DNA of 39,523 nucleotides. Source: Butyrivibrio sp. (lineage in GTDB: Bacteria; Bacillota; Clostridia; Lachnospirales; Lachnospiraceae). Positions 32,426-39,523 of this stretch are shown here, one piece after another (the first letter of the stretch is position 1; each line of letters begins with the position of its first letter). Location of the stretch: positions 1-39,523 of the forward strand of contig JAGBMP010000047.1 in NCBI GenBank assembly GCA_017634825.1. The letters are read 5' to 3'. The notes beneath the pieces were generated by a model, which worked only from the letters and a program-made list of their open reading frames with translations, was not told the DNA's origin and searched no databases. Position numbers and translations under genes: made by a program.

Positions 32426-33613
32426 ATGAAAGATCTCGTGCATATCTTTGAGCTCGAAGACCTTTTGCAGGAAGCCAACAATCCGCTCGTTCGTCAGGGC
32501 AAAGCTGACGGAAATCGAGCACTTGGTTATACCTGCTATTTCATGCCGGAAGTTCTGTTAGATCTTCCGGGATGTTTTTCTGTGCGTCTTCGTGCACCGC
32601 GTAGTGGATCGCCTGATATGGCAACCTACTACATGACCAACCGTACCTGTATGTACGGACGTTGCCTTTTAGAGAGGGCTCTCGAGGGAGGCTTCAACTT
32701 CCTTGATGCCGAAATGGCAACAGAAACCTGTACCGTAACCTGCAGATTCCAGGAGCATCTCCAGCTTATGGACATCATCAAGAATCCGGATTTCTTCTGC
32801 GAATTCACAGATGTTCCGTTCAAGAAAAACGAGAACTCCATCGACCACTATGTAGGTCAGTTACAGGCTCACGTTCTGGATAAGTTAAAAGAGCACTTCG
32901 ACATCGATACATCTGATGAAGCTCTTTTAAAAGCTATCGAGCAGCACAATGAAGTGTGCCGTCTCATTCAGGAGATCGGCAGCTACAGAAAGCTCGACGA
33001 GCCCACCATCACAGGTTGGGAATTCTCCATTATCCAGCTTGCAACTCTTGTATGTCCCAAGTACCTTATCATCGATAAGTTAAAAGACATCGCAGAGCAG
33101 CTTAAGACCAGAAAGCCTGATGCCAAGAAGAACTACAGAGTTAAGGTTGTTCTTACAGGCTCTGAAGAGGACGATCCGGACTTCATCAAGCTCATTGAGG
33201 AGTGCGGAGCTTTGGTCGTTGCTGACCGCTACTGCTACGGCTCACTTCCCGGAAGAGAAGAGATTGTGGTAAAAGAGGGTGAGACGCCCCTTCGCGCTAT
33301 CGCACGCCACTACCTTGAGACCAGCGAGTGTCCTCGTTTCATGGATCAGCATATCATGCGTGCGCGCAAGCAGTACCTGGCTGACATTGCCAAGGAGTAC
33401 AAGGCAGACGGTATCATCATTTCACAGATGAAGTTCTGCGAGTACTGGAGCTATGAGCGTACCATCGATACCCTGGTTATCCCAAGAGATTTCGGTTACC
33501 CCGTATGTTCTATCGAGAAAGAATATGTAAACAACGCTGTAGGACAGTTAAGGACCAGATTCCAGGCGTTTGTTGAGAGCATCGAGCTCAAGAAAATACA
33601 GAAGGAGGGCTAA
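32426..33613 (+). CDS. 2-hydroxyacyl-CoA dehydratase-like B subunit, module 2
   Basis: This 395-residue paralogue of the module 1 B subunit can be aligned along its whole length by eye. It keeps YTCYFMPEVLL (C37), TNRTCMYGRC (C75), ADRYCYGSLPGREEI, SECPRFM, QMKFCEYW and GQLRTRFQAFVE, so the Fe-S ligands are conserved. GAGGGGG lies before the ATG. It is transcribed away from module 1, behind a leader hairpin, and is followed after 5 nt by its A partner. The reaction is unknown; the duplication suggests either two substrates or one four-subunit complex. Confidence 0.87.
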   Translation: MKDLVHIFELEDLLQEANNPLVRQGKADGNRALGYTCYFMPEVLLDLPGCFSVRLRAPRSGSPDMATYYMTNRTCMYGRCLLERALEGGFNFLDAEMATETCTVTCRFQEHLQLMDIIKNPDFFCEFTDVPFKKNENSIDHYVGQLQAHVLDKLKEHFDIDTSDEALLKAIEQHNEVCRLIQEIGSYRKLDEPTITGWEFSIIQLATLVCPKYLIIDKLKDIAEQLKTRKPDAKKNYRVKVVLTGSEEDDPDFIKLIEECGALVVADRYCYGSLPGREEIVVKEGETPLRAIARHYLETSECPRFMDQHIMRARKQYLADIAKEYKADGIIISQMKFCEYWSYERTIDTLVIPRDFGYPVCSIEKEYVNNAVGQLRTRFQAFVESIELKKIQKEG

Positions 33614-33618
33614 GATAA

Positions 33619-35310
33619 ATGGCTATCGGACTTAAAGACATAAAAGCAAAATATCGCGAGCTCTTCGTCGTAGAAAAGAGCCCGGAAGAAAAGAATAAAC
33701 CAAAAGACGTAAAGAAAATGGCCAAGGATTTCTGGTATGGCAAGCCCCATGAAGAGAGACGCCTTGGTGACCTCTACGTCGGCAACACAGGACTTTACAA
33801 GCACCGTGAGTGGCGTGGCGTAAAAGACACCATGTACTACTTCAACATGATCTGGCTTTACAACTACGCTCACATGGTTACTGATATCATGAAGTACGGC
33901 GGCGGTCCTAAGGGCGTTGTTACTTTCGCCAAGGGAACCATGAGATATCGCTGGATGGGTCAGACTTATCTTACAGTTATGCACTGGTTCGACAGAGGTC
34001 TTGAAGGTGCAAGAGGCGAGGCTATGAAGGCTTCTGCATGGCACTACCGCGGAATGGTAAGTGAGACCATCAGACAGTTCATGAGAATGTTTGAAGCCGA
34101 CAAGAAGCTCAACGGCGGAGAAGAGAACGAGACCTGGAAAAAGACTATTGCCCACAACGAGACACTCAGTGGAAATATCTTTTACGGCTGGAGAGGTGAA
34201 CTTGATGACGTAGCTCTTGAGATGATCCCTTACTTCGTTTCAGTACACGTAAACAACCACACAGTTCTGAACTACATCGACGCAGCGCAGTCCATCGGAC
34301 TTCCTGCTGATCCATGTCCTATGTGTCAGGCTGAGTACGGACTCTTTGTTCACGACGATTACCCGGATTACAGCCCGGTAATGCTTACAACGAACGAGGC
34401 CTGCGACGGATCCGTTGCAACCTCGGTTCTTCAGGACTGGTTCCTCAACCGTCCACTCTATGCTATGCCACAGCCAATGCGCTATGACGATCCACTGGTT
34501 CAGAAGAACTGCCAGAAAGAGATCGAGGGTGCATGGAAGTTCGTAGAAGAGAACTTCGGCATCAAGATGGATTGGGATCAGTACGTTAAGCACGCACAGA
34601 GTTTCAACAAGCTCACCGAGTTTGAGTGGGAGAAATGGGATGTTGCAGCCAACACTCCTTACTATCCTATCACCGGCGTTGCTCAGGCTCTTTACAGAAT
34701 CTACTACTCACAGGATGGCGACAGACCAATCTGGCATGAGATGGATGCACATGTAAAGCGCATCATGGACAAGTGTGTTAAGAACAAGATCGAGACCTTC
34801 CCTAAGACCAGACACCGTGCAATCGCATGGAGCTGCGCACCACTTTACTACTCACACTGGTGCACATGGGCTTACAACTGCTGGGGTATCAATACCATTA
34901 TCAACATGGATTCACTTATGTTTGACCAGTACCTGCGTACCGATACTTACGAGCACGCTCTTGAGGATCTGGCATGGTTCAACGAGAAAGCACCTATGCG
35001 TGCCATGGCAGTTGGCGGACACGAGCACATTCTTTCCCTGTTTGATTACATGGAGAGATTCAACTGCGATATGGTCATCATGTACGACCAGCTTCAGTGT
35101 AAGGGAATGCAGGGAATCCACGGAGTATTCGAGGATGAATTCCGCAAGCGTAACATTCACGCAATCTGGGTTCCACATGCTCTTCCGGATAAGAGAACAG
35201 TATCCCGCGCAGAGATCCGCGATATCATAAACGACTACATGACAACCGTTATGCGCGAGGAGCCACTGGATCCTTCACTTCTTGATTTTGATGACGGAGG
35301 CAGCTGGTAA
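33619..35310 (+). CDS. 2-hydroxyacyl-CoA dehydratase-like A subunit, module 2
   Basis: This 563-residue paralogue of the module 1 A subunit has KHREWRGVKDT (compare RREWRGIKDT), DPCPMCQAEYG, EACDGS and LQCKGM for cluster cysteines. The C-terminal KRTVSRAEIRDIINDYM block is followed by the tail DPSLLDFDDGGSW. Unlike module 1, the first motif has an extra Cys (CPMC) and loses the later one (SEC to AEY). The N-terminus is shorter. AAGGAGGG at the end of the B gene serves as ribosome site. No activator gene accompanies this pair. The identical tail in both A subunits hints at a shared partner. Confidence 0.85.
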   Translation: MAIGLKDIKAKYRELFVVEKSPEEKNKPKDVKKMAKDFWYGKPHEERRLGDLYVGNTGLYKHREWRGVKDTMYYFNMIWLYNYAHMVTDIMKYGGGPKGVVTFAKGTMRYRWMGQTYLTVMHWFDRGLEGARGEAMKASAWHYRGMVSETIRQFMRMFEADKKLNGGEENETWKKTIAHNETLSGNIFYGWRGELDDVALEMIPYFVSVHVNNHTVLNYIDAAQSIGLPADPCPMCQAEYGLFVHDDYPDYSPVMLTTNEACDGSVATSVLQDWFLNRPLYAMPQPMRYDDPLVQKNCQKEIEGAWKFVEENFGIKMDWDQYVKHAQSFNKLTEFEWEKWDVAANTPYYPITGVAQALYRIYYSQDGDRPIWHEMDAHVKRIMDKCVKNKIETFPKTRHRAIAWSCAPLYYSHWCTWAYNCWGINTIINMDSLMFDQYLRTDTYEHALEDLAWFNEKAPMRAMAVGGHEHILSLFDYMERFNCDMVIMYDQLQCKGMQGIHGVFEDEFRKRNIHAIWVPHALPDKRTVSRAEIRDIINDYMTTVMREEPLDPSLLDFDDGGSW

Positions 35311-35328
35311 TTTAAAGGGAGAGTAATT

Positions 35329-35544
35329 ATGAGTAAATTATTAAAATTCTTTTTCAAGCTTTTCAGGATTGCAGCACTTATTTATGGCATCCTCTTCGCA
35401 GTTTTCTATTTTGATCTGGATGGCAAGTTCCTATACTACATTTGGGAGCCGCTTATGATCAAACGCTTTGATAACATGAAGCGCCCTGAGGCAACTGCAA
35501 TGCCTTACTCAATGAAGGAAAGCGTAGAAGACACAAGTCTTTAA
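35329..35544 (+). CDS. Small single-helix membrane protein, 71 aa
   Basis: The protein starts MSKLLKFFFKLFRIAALIYG and continues ILFAVFYFDLDGKF. It has one membrane helix (about 10-28), then a polar tail of about 40 residues. It is a paralogue of the 55-aa protein of module 1, with the extra length at the C-terminus. GGGAGAG precedes the ATG, 18 nt after the A subunit gene, and a terminator follows directly. The role is unknown; constant association with the A/B pair suggests a membrane tether or electron-transfer accessory. Confidence 0.75.
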   Translation: MSKLLKFFFKLFRIAALIYGILFAVFYFDLDGKFLYYIWEPLMIKRFDNMKRPEATAMPYSMKESVEDTSL

Positions 35545-35552
35545 GAAATTAA

Positions 35553-35590
35553 AAGAGGTTATCGCACTTGGCGATAGCCTCTTATTTTTT
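35553..35590. terminator. Bidirectional terminator
   Basis: A 13-bp stem AAGAGGTTATCGC/GCGATAGCCTCTT (one G-T pair) with loop ACTTG is followed by ATTTTTTT on the plus strand and by TTTTAATTTC on the minus strand. It separates the convergent module 2 and CooT-like transcripts. Confidence 0.88.
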
Positions 35591-35595
35591 TGCTT

Positions 35596-35781
35596 TTATT
35601 CACAATCGATTCTTATCACTCCGCCTGTCAGGTCAACAAAAGTAAGCTTACCCTTAAAGCTCTTTTTCTCACCCATAAGGTCCGTGCAGATAACATTGTC
35701 ACCGTCGAAGGTTATGGTACTTACGTACTCCATGATTGCTTCATCCGGCTTGGAGTTCTTGTAAACTGTAGAAAGACACAT
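35596..35781 (-). CDS. cooT: CooT-family nickel-binding protein
   Basis: This 61-residue protein starts MCLSTVYK, with Cys2 being the nickel ligand known for CooT. It continues as an SH3-like small beta-barrel (TFDGDNVICTDLMGEKKSF, KLTFVDLTGGVIRI), the typical CooT layout and length. CooT proteins help nickel delivery to CO dehydrogenase in Rhodospirillum and also occur without that enzyme. AAGGAGG precedes the ATG. It is the last gene of a minus-strand string, 16 nt after the His-rich gene. With the CooC-like ATPase 4 kb away it makes a nickel-handling role for the locus likely. Confidence 0.82.
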   Translation of the reverse strand: MCLSTVYKNSKPDEAIMEYVSTITFDGDNVICTDLMGEKKSFKGKLTFVDLTGGVIRIDCE

Positions 35782-35797
35782 ATCACACCTCCTTCTA

Positions 35798-36058
35798 TCA
35801 GTCGCTGCTGATAATATCTAGTGCAGCCTTCAGATTTGCATTTCCTTCGGAAAAGAGCTTTTCCGCTTCTGATACTCTGGCTGCTGCCTCTGCATATCCA
35901 AGGCTCTCCAGCTTGTCTGAGAGCTTTTTCAGCTCGTCAGCGTGGCTGGTGTTGTGCTTGTAATTGTAGTCCAGAAGAGCTTTAACTTGCTCTTTGTTCT
36001 CCATGGGATGATCATGGTGGTGATGCTCGTGGTCGTGATGATGTTCATGCTCGCTCAT
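35798..36058 (-). CDS. His-rich metal-binding protein, 86 aa
   Basis: The N-terminus MSEHEHHHDHEHHHHDHPME is an extreme His/Asp/Glu metal-binding run, followed by a helical domain (KALLDYNYKHNTSHADELKKLSDKLESLGYAEAAARVSEAEKLF, about 30-75). Similar helical domains with His tails occur beside nickel/cobalt transport and Ni-enzyme genes. It could store or deliver nickel, like the His-rich tail of CooJ, but it is not a CooJ homologue by sequence. It lies between the phosphohexomutase (12 nt) and the CooT-like gene (16 nt). The metal is inferred from the neighbours; zinc or cobalt are alternatives. Confidence 0.7.
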   Translation of the reverse strand: MSEHEHHHDHEHHHHDHPMENKEQVKALLDYNYKHNTSHADELKKLSDKLESLGYAEAAARVSEAEKLFSEGNANLKAALDIISSD

Positions 36059-36070
36059 TTTTGCTTCCCC

Positions 36071-37765
36071 TTACTCAACAGAATTGATCAGATCAAGAGT
36101 AGCCTTCTTGATGTCTGCGTTAACCTTAAGCGCATTTTCTCTTGAATCCTGATTTGAATAGAAATAGAACTTGATCTTTGGTTCTGTTCCGCTCGGTCTG
36201 ATTGCAAACCATGAGCCGTTTTCAAGGAACATCCTGATGGCGTTCTGAGGCGGAATGTCTTCGTAGCCGTTTATGTAGTCGATGACCTTGGTTACCTTGG
36301 AGCCTGCAACCTCTGTGGGTAAATTCTCCCTGTAGTATTTCATCATGCGCTGAATGCGCTGTGCACCGGGAATTCCTTCGAGCACGATGTTCGGCTCATC
36401 CTCAGCGAAGAAACCGTACTTGGCATAGATCTCGCCCAGAACATCCCAAAGAGTCTTGCCCTGCTTGCGATAGTATGCTGCTGCCTCTGCAACAAGCATT
36501 CCTGCTGAGATTCCGTCCTTGTCTCTGATATCTTCGCAAACTGCATATCCAACTGACTCTTCATAGCCAAAGAGATACTGATAGCCGTTCTCATGAAGGT
36601 AAGGGATCTTACCACAGATATTCTTAAAGCCTGTCAGAGTCTCAAACATCTCAACTCCATAAGCCTTTGCAATTATTGTTGAAAGAGTTGAGGTAACAAT
36701 AGACTTAACCATTGCTCCCTTTGCAGGCAGTGTTCCTGCGCTCTTGTGTCCCTCAAGGACATAGTTTACAAGAAGGTAACCTGTCTGGTTTCCGTTAAGA
36801 GGTACGTAGTTGCCATTATCATCTCTTATTTCGATGGCAAATCTGTCAGAGTCGGGGTCGGTAGCCATAAGGAGCTCTGCACCAAACTCTTTTCCATACT
36901 TCTCAGAAAGCGCAAATGCCTTAGGATCCTCGGGATTGGGATATCCGACAGTTGTGAAATCGGGGTCGGGATTCTCCTGCTCGGGAACGATCTTCCAGTT
37001 AGTAAAGCCTCTGTCTGTGAGCATCTGCCTGAACGGAATGGATCCGCATCCGTTAAGTGGTGTGTAAACAAGAGGAATTGAAAGATCAAGGTCGTCGCCC
37101 TCATGGATAGCCAGGGACTCGATCTTGTCCAGGTACTCTCTGTCATACTCCTCACCGAGAACTATGATCTTGCCTGCCTTTACGCCCTCGTCATAGTCGG
37201 ACTTCTTAATACCTGTCCAGATATCTACCGCATTGATGCACTCAGTCATTCCGTCAGCAACTTCTGCTGAAACCTGACATCCGTCATCCCAGTAAGCCTT
37301 GTAACCGTTGTAATCCTTAGGGTTGTGGGATGCTGTGATGTTGATTCCGGAAACCGTATGAAGGCGTCTTATCATAAATGCCAGCTCAGGTGTAGGGCGA
37401 AGGCTCGGGAAGGTATAAACCTTGATGCCGTTAGCCGCAAAGATTCCTGCTGCCAGCTCTGAAAACTCTCTTGAAAAATGTCTGGGATCATGAGCTATGA
37501 TAACACCTGCGTCACAAGCTGCCTGTCCCTTTGAAACGATGTAGTCGGCAACGCCCTGTGATGCCTTGCCTACAGTTAAGAAATTCATGCGATTGGTTCC
37601 TGCACCAACCTTACCCCTAAGGCCTGCAGTTCCGAATGCAAGATCCTGATAGAATCTCTCTTCCTTTTCCTTCTCATCATCTGCGATGGCTACAAGCTCA
37701 GCTTTTAAGGGATCGCTGTCAGAAAGTTTCTCCATCCACTCTTCATATCTTGACTGATAATCCAT
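36071..37765 (-). CDS. Phosphoglucomutase/phosphomannomutase (alpha-D-phosphohexomutase)
   Basis: This 564-residue enzyme interconverts hexose 1- and 6-phosphates. The active-site phosphoserine loop is TASHNPKDYNGYKAY (S146), the Mg loop is TDPDSDRFAI, the sugar-binding region includes GYEESVGYAV, and the C-terminal phosphate loop is RPSGTEPKIKFY. Length and layout match the Firmicute PgcA-type phosphoglucomutases. AAGGAGG precedes the ATG. It follows the radical SAM gene by 18 nt and precedes the His-rich gene by 12 nt, so glycolytic and metal-handling genes share a transcript. Confidence 0.94.
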   Translation of the reverse strand: MDYQSRYEEWMEKLSDSDPLKAELVAIADDEKEKEERFYQDLAFGTAGLRGKVGAGTNRMNFLTVGKASQGVADYIVSKGQAACDAGVIIAHDPRHFSREFSELAAGIFAANGIKVYTFPSLRPTPELAFMIRRLHTVSGINITASHNPKDYNGYKAYWDDGCQVSAEVADGMTECINAVDIWTGIKKSDYDEGVKAGKIIVLGEEYDREYLDKIESLAIHEGDDLDLSIPLVYTPLNGCGSIPFRQMLTDRGFTNWKIVPEQENPDPDFTTVGYPNPEDPKAFALSEKYGKEFGAELLMATDPDSDRFAIEIRDDNGNYVPLNGNQTGYLLVNYVLEGHKSAGTLPAKGAMVKSIVTSTLSTIIAKAYGVEMFETLTGFKNICGKIPYLHENGYQYLFGYEESVGYAVCEDIRDKDGISAGMLVAEAAAYYRKQGKTLWDVLGEIYAKYGFFAEDEPNIVLEGIPGAQRIQRMMKYYRENLPTEVAGSKVTKVIDYINGYEDIPPQNAIRMFLENGSWFAIRPSGTEPKIKFYFYSNQDSRENALKVNADIKKATLDLINSVE

Positions 37766-37783
37766 ATAATACCCCTCCTTATA

Positions 37784-38731
37784 TTAAATATTTTCGCCCA
37801 TTGAAAGGGGTTTTGCAACCCCTTCACAGTCAAACTCCGGAATGAAGCTCTCCGAAGCAGTCTCGCCCTCCTGAACATATCCATTTACTACGCCAAGGTT
37901 CGACGCGTAATCAACAAGACTCCGATACTCAGCTTCCGTGATCTTCCTGTTGATCTCAGGAAACTTCTCCAGTCCATCTCCAGGTGTGAACTGGTTCATA
38001 AGGCTGATGTAAATCCTATCACCATAAGTCTCATAAAGATACTTCGTGATCATCTTAGCCTGTATCAGCATACCCGGCATAAGAAGGTGCCTGACGATGA
38101 CGCCTTTCTTAATAAGTTCCTGCCCTTTATCATCCGTTTCAAACACGCACTCGGGGCACTGCCTTACCATCTCCGCAATGGCCGACCTGGCTGCCTCAGG
38201 GTATCCGGGAGCATTGCTGTATCTTACAGCATCTTCCTCTCTTATGTATTTAAAGTCAGGAAGATAAATATCAATCAGCCCCTCAAGTCGTTTCACACTG
38301 CCGGCATTCAGGTATGAAGATGTATTAAACAGGAACGGGATCTTAATCCCCTGCGCCTTGGCTCTCTCAATTGCATCTGCAATTGTGGGGATAAACATAT
38401 CCCCCGTCACGAGGTTTATATTGTTTGCGCCTCTCTCCTGCTGCTCAAAGAATATCTCAACCAGGCGCTCCGTCGATATGTATTTCCCGACTTCTCCACG
38501 GCTGATCTTCCTGTTTTGGCAAAAGGCGCATCCCATGTTGCAGCCCGAAAAGAACACCGTCCCCGACCCGGAAGTGCCGGAAATACAGGGCTCCTCCCAC
38601 ATATGGAGAGCAGCCCTTGATACGTGCAAAGTATTCAGTTCCCTGCAATAGCCACGGGTTATGGTCCTGTCCACCAGGCAGTTCCTGGGGCATAACCTGC
38701 AGGATAAGTAGTCTTTATCAATGTCTTTCAT
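37784..38731 (-). CDS. Radical SAM protein (PflA-like)
   Basis: The 315-residue protein has an N-terminal Cys cluster (C11, C14, C18, C29: SCRLCPRNCLVD...GYC), then the radical SAM motif GCNMGCAFC (C64, C68, C71) and GxIxLV-like strand NNINLVTGD. The overall type is that of pyruvate formate-lyase-activating-like proteins annotated without known target. The spare cysteines may hold a second cluster or bind a zinc. No Shine-Dalgarno is seen before the ATG; a strong promoter places the transcript start at or next to it. First gene of the string ending in the CooT-like gene. Function unproven. Confidence 0.82.
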   Translation of the reverse strand: MKDIDKDYLSCRLCPRNCLVDRTITRGYCRELNTLHVSRAALHMWEEPCISGTSGSGTVFFSGCNMGCAFCQNRKISRGEVGKYISTERLVEIFFEQQERGANNINLVTGDMFIPTIADAIERAKAQGIKIPFLFNTSSYLNAGSVKRLEGLIDIYLPDFKYIREEDAVRYSNAPGYPEAARSAIAEMVRQCPECVFETDDKGQELIKKGVIVRHLLMPGMLIQAKMITKYLYETYGDRIYISLMNQFTPGDGLEKFPEINRKITEAEYRSLVDYASNLGVVNGYVQEGETASESFIPEFDCEGVAKPLSMGENI

Positions 38732-38738
38732 AATGTAA

Positions 38739-38766
38739 ATTATACAACATTACGACGCGCTGACAA
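38739..38766 (-). promoter_or_regulatory. Promoter of the radical SAM gene, possibly leaderless
   Basis: On the minus strand: TTGTCA (38761-38766), a 16-nt spacer and a perfect TATAAT (38739-38744), overlapping the end of the ABC gene. Counting 7-8 nt on, transcription would begin at the ATG at 38731. Confidence 0.6.
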
Positions 38767-39523
38767 ACTGCGCCGAGTAGAGCTCGTAGTATGCTCCTCT
38801 TCTTGCCATCAGGCTCTCGTGATCACCCCACTCAAGGATTCCGCCGTCATCGATCACGAATATCTTGTCCGCATTCTTGATGGTGGAAAGCCTGTGCGCA
38901 ACCACAAATGAAGTCCTCTTTTTAAGAAGCTCTTCTATTCCCTGCTGAACCAGGATCTCCGTTCTGGTGTCGATACTTGCCGTAGCTTCATCCAGTATCA
39001 GGATCTTGGGATCTGTCAAAAGAGTTCTCGCAAAGGCCACAAGCTGCCTCTGTCCGTTGGATAGTCCGCCTCCGCGCTCTGTGATCACAGTGTCATACCC
39101 CTTCTCCATCTGTGAGATAAAATCATGGGCATGCACAGCCTTTGACACCGCCAGCATCTCCTCGTCCGTGGCATCAGGTCTTCCGTACTTTATATTATCC
39201 CTTATGGTTCCGGAAAAGAGATAGTTGTCCTGGGTCATGATTCCCAGCTGGTTTCTAAGTGACTGGATTGTCACCTTGCTGATGTCATATCCGTCCACCA
39301 GAACTCTTCCGCTCTTGGTGTTATAGAACCTGCTGATAAGGCTTACAATAGTCGTCTTACCTGCTCCTGTCGGACCGACCAGAGCTATGGTCTCTCCCTT
39401 TTTAGCCTTAAAGCTGACGTCATGGAGAATATCCACATCCGGCTCATCGGGGTAAGCAAAAGTCACGTGATCAAACTCAACATTTCCCTCAATCTCGGGA
39501 AGGTCGACAGCTCTTTCTCCGTC
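38750..39523 (-). CDS. ABC exporter, C-terminal ATPase domain (5' end outside window)
   Basis: The open frame continues to the window edge without a start, so only the last 257 residues are seen. The visible part is the nucleotide-binding domain of a fused multidrug/lipid exporter (MsbA/LmrA type): A-loop VTFAYPDEPDVDIL, Walker A GPTGAGKTT, Q-loop MTQDNYLFSGTIRDNI, signature LSNGQRQLVAF, Walker B ILILDEATASID, H-loop VVAHRLST. LSNGQ in place of LSGGQ is a common variant. These genes often occur as heterodimeric pairs; the partner would lie beyond the window. The substrate cannot be told. Confidence 0.93.
   Translation of the reverse strand, partial: DGERAVDLPEIEGNVEFDHVTFAYPDEPDVDILHDVSFKAKKGETIALVGPTGAGKTTIVSLISRFYNTKSGRVLVDGYDISKVTIQSLRNQLGIMTQDNYLFSGTIRDNIKYGRPDATDEEMLAVSKAVHAHDFISQMEKGYDTVITERGGGLSNGQRQLVAFARTLLTDPKILILDEATASIDTRTEILVQQGIEELLKKRTSFVVAHRLSTIKNADKIFVIDDGGILEWGDHESLMARRGAYYELYSAQFVSAS

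Noticed and set aside
33610..34155. A 181-codon open frame antisense to the module 2 A subunit
   Set aside because: It lies wholly opposite a well-supported dehydratase subunit gene, has no family features and reads like a codon-bias shadow.
35798..36058. His-rich protein as CooJ
   Set aside because: CooJ has its His run at the C-terminus and a different body; only the general metal-binding idea is shared.
1..39523. CRISPR arrays, insertion sequences, prophage or integrase genes
   Set aside because: No regularly spaced repeats and no transposase, integrase or phage structural genes were seen on either strand.

Overview
This window reads as a chromosomal segment of an anaerobic Firmicute, most likely a Lachnospiraceae (Butyrivibrio/Roseburia-like) bacterium. 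That placement is inference. It rests on the gene families (DUF5711-, DUF6033- and DUF6472-like proteins, a RACo-like activator, 2-hydroxyacyl-CoA dehydratases, an enoate reductase), on AGGAGG-type ribosome sites and on moderate GC. No phage, IS element or CRISPR array was seen.

Layout. (1) 1-211: a minus-strand promoter and leader that appear to run into a 16S rRNA gene just outside the window. (2) 212-6669, minus: a housekeeping block transcribed pfkA > dnaX > ybaB > recR > galM > DUF5711-like > cvpA-like. (3) 6722-6957: back-to-back promoters for pfkA and a tRNA-Ser(CGA), plus terminators. (4) 6960-10915, minus: a LytTR response regulator, a DUF6033-like protein, a lipoprotein, a Nudix hydrolase and an OB-fold-like lipoprotein. 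(5) 10968-17639, minus: a likely operon of a RACo-like ferredoxin/ASKHA protein, a cupin, a 56-aa Cys protein and a complete carbohydrate-type ABC importer. (6) 17703-17766: a perfect 25-bp inverted repeat. (7) 17889-24550, plus: SPFH, zinc-ribbon and TPM proteins matching YdjI/YdjG/YdjH (PspA partners in Bacillus) but without PspA, then two tandem membrane diguanylate cyclases.

(8) 24610-36058 is the most interesting part. Two divergently transcribed modules mirror each other. The left (minus) module encodes, in transcription order, a CooC-type nickel ATPase with a CxC motif, a 2-hydroxyacyl-CoA dehydratase-like B/A pair, its ATP-dependent activator, a 55-aa membrane protein, a free-standing protein resembling part of the acetyl-CoA synthase beta subunit, and a 2-enoate-reductase-type flavoenzyme. 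The right (plus) module has a second B/A pair and a 71-aa membrane protein paralogous to the 55-aa one. Converging on it are a CooT-like nickel-binding protein and a His-rich protein. No CO dehydrogenase, complete acetyl-CoA synthase, CoA-transferase or hydroxyacid dehydrogenase is present. The combination suggests an undescribed, possibly nickel-linked, ATP-driven low-potential reductase or dehydratase system.

(9) 36071-39523, minus: a phosphohexomutase, a radical SAM enzyme and the C-terminal part of an ABC exporter that runs off the window.
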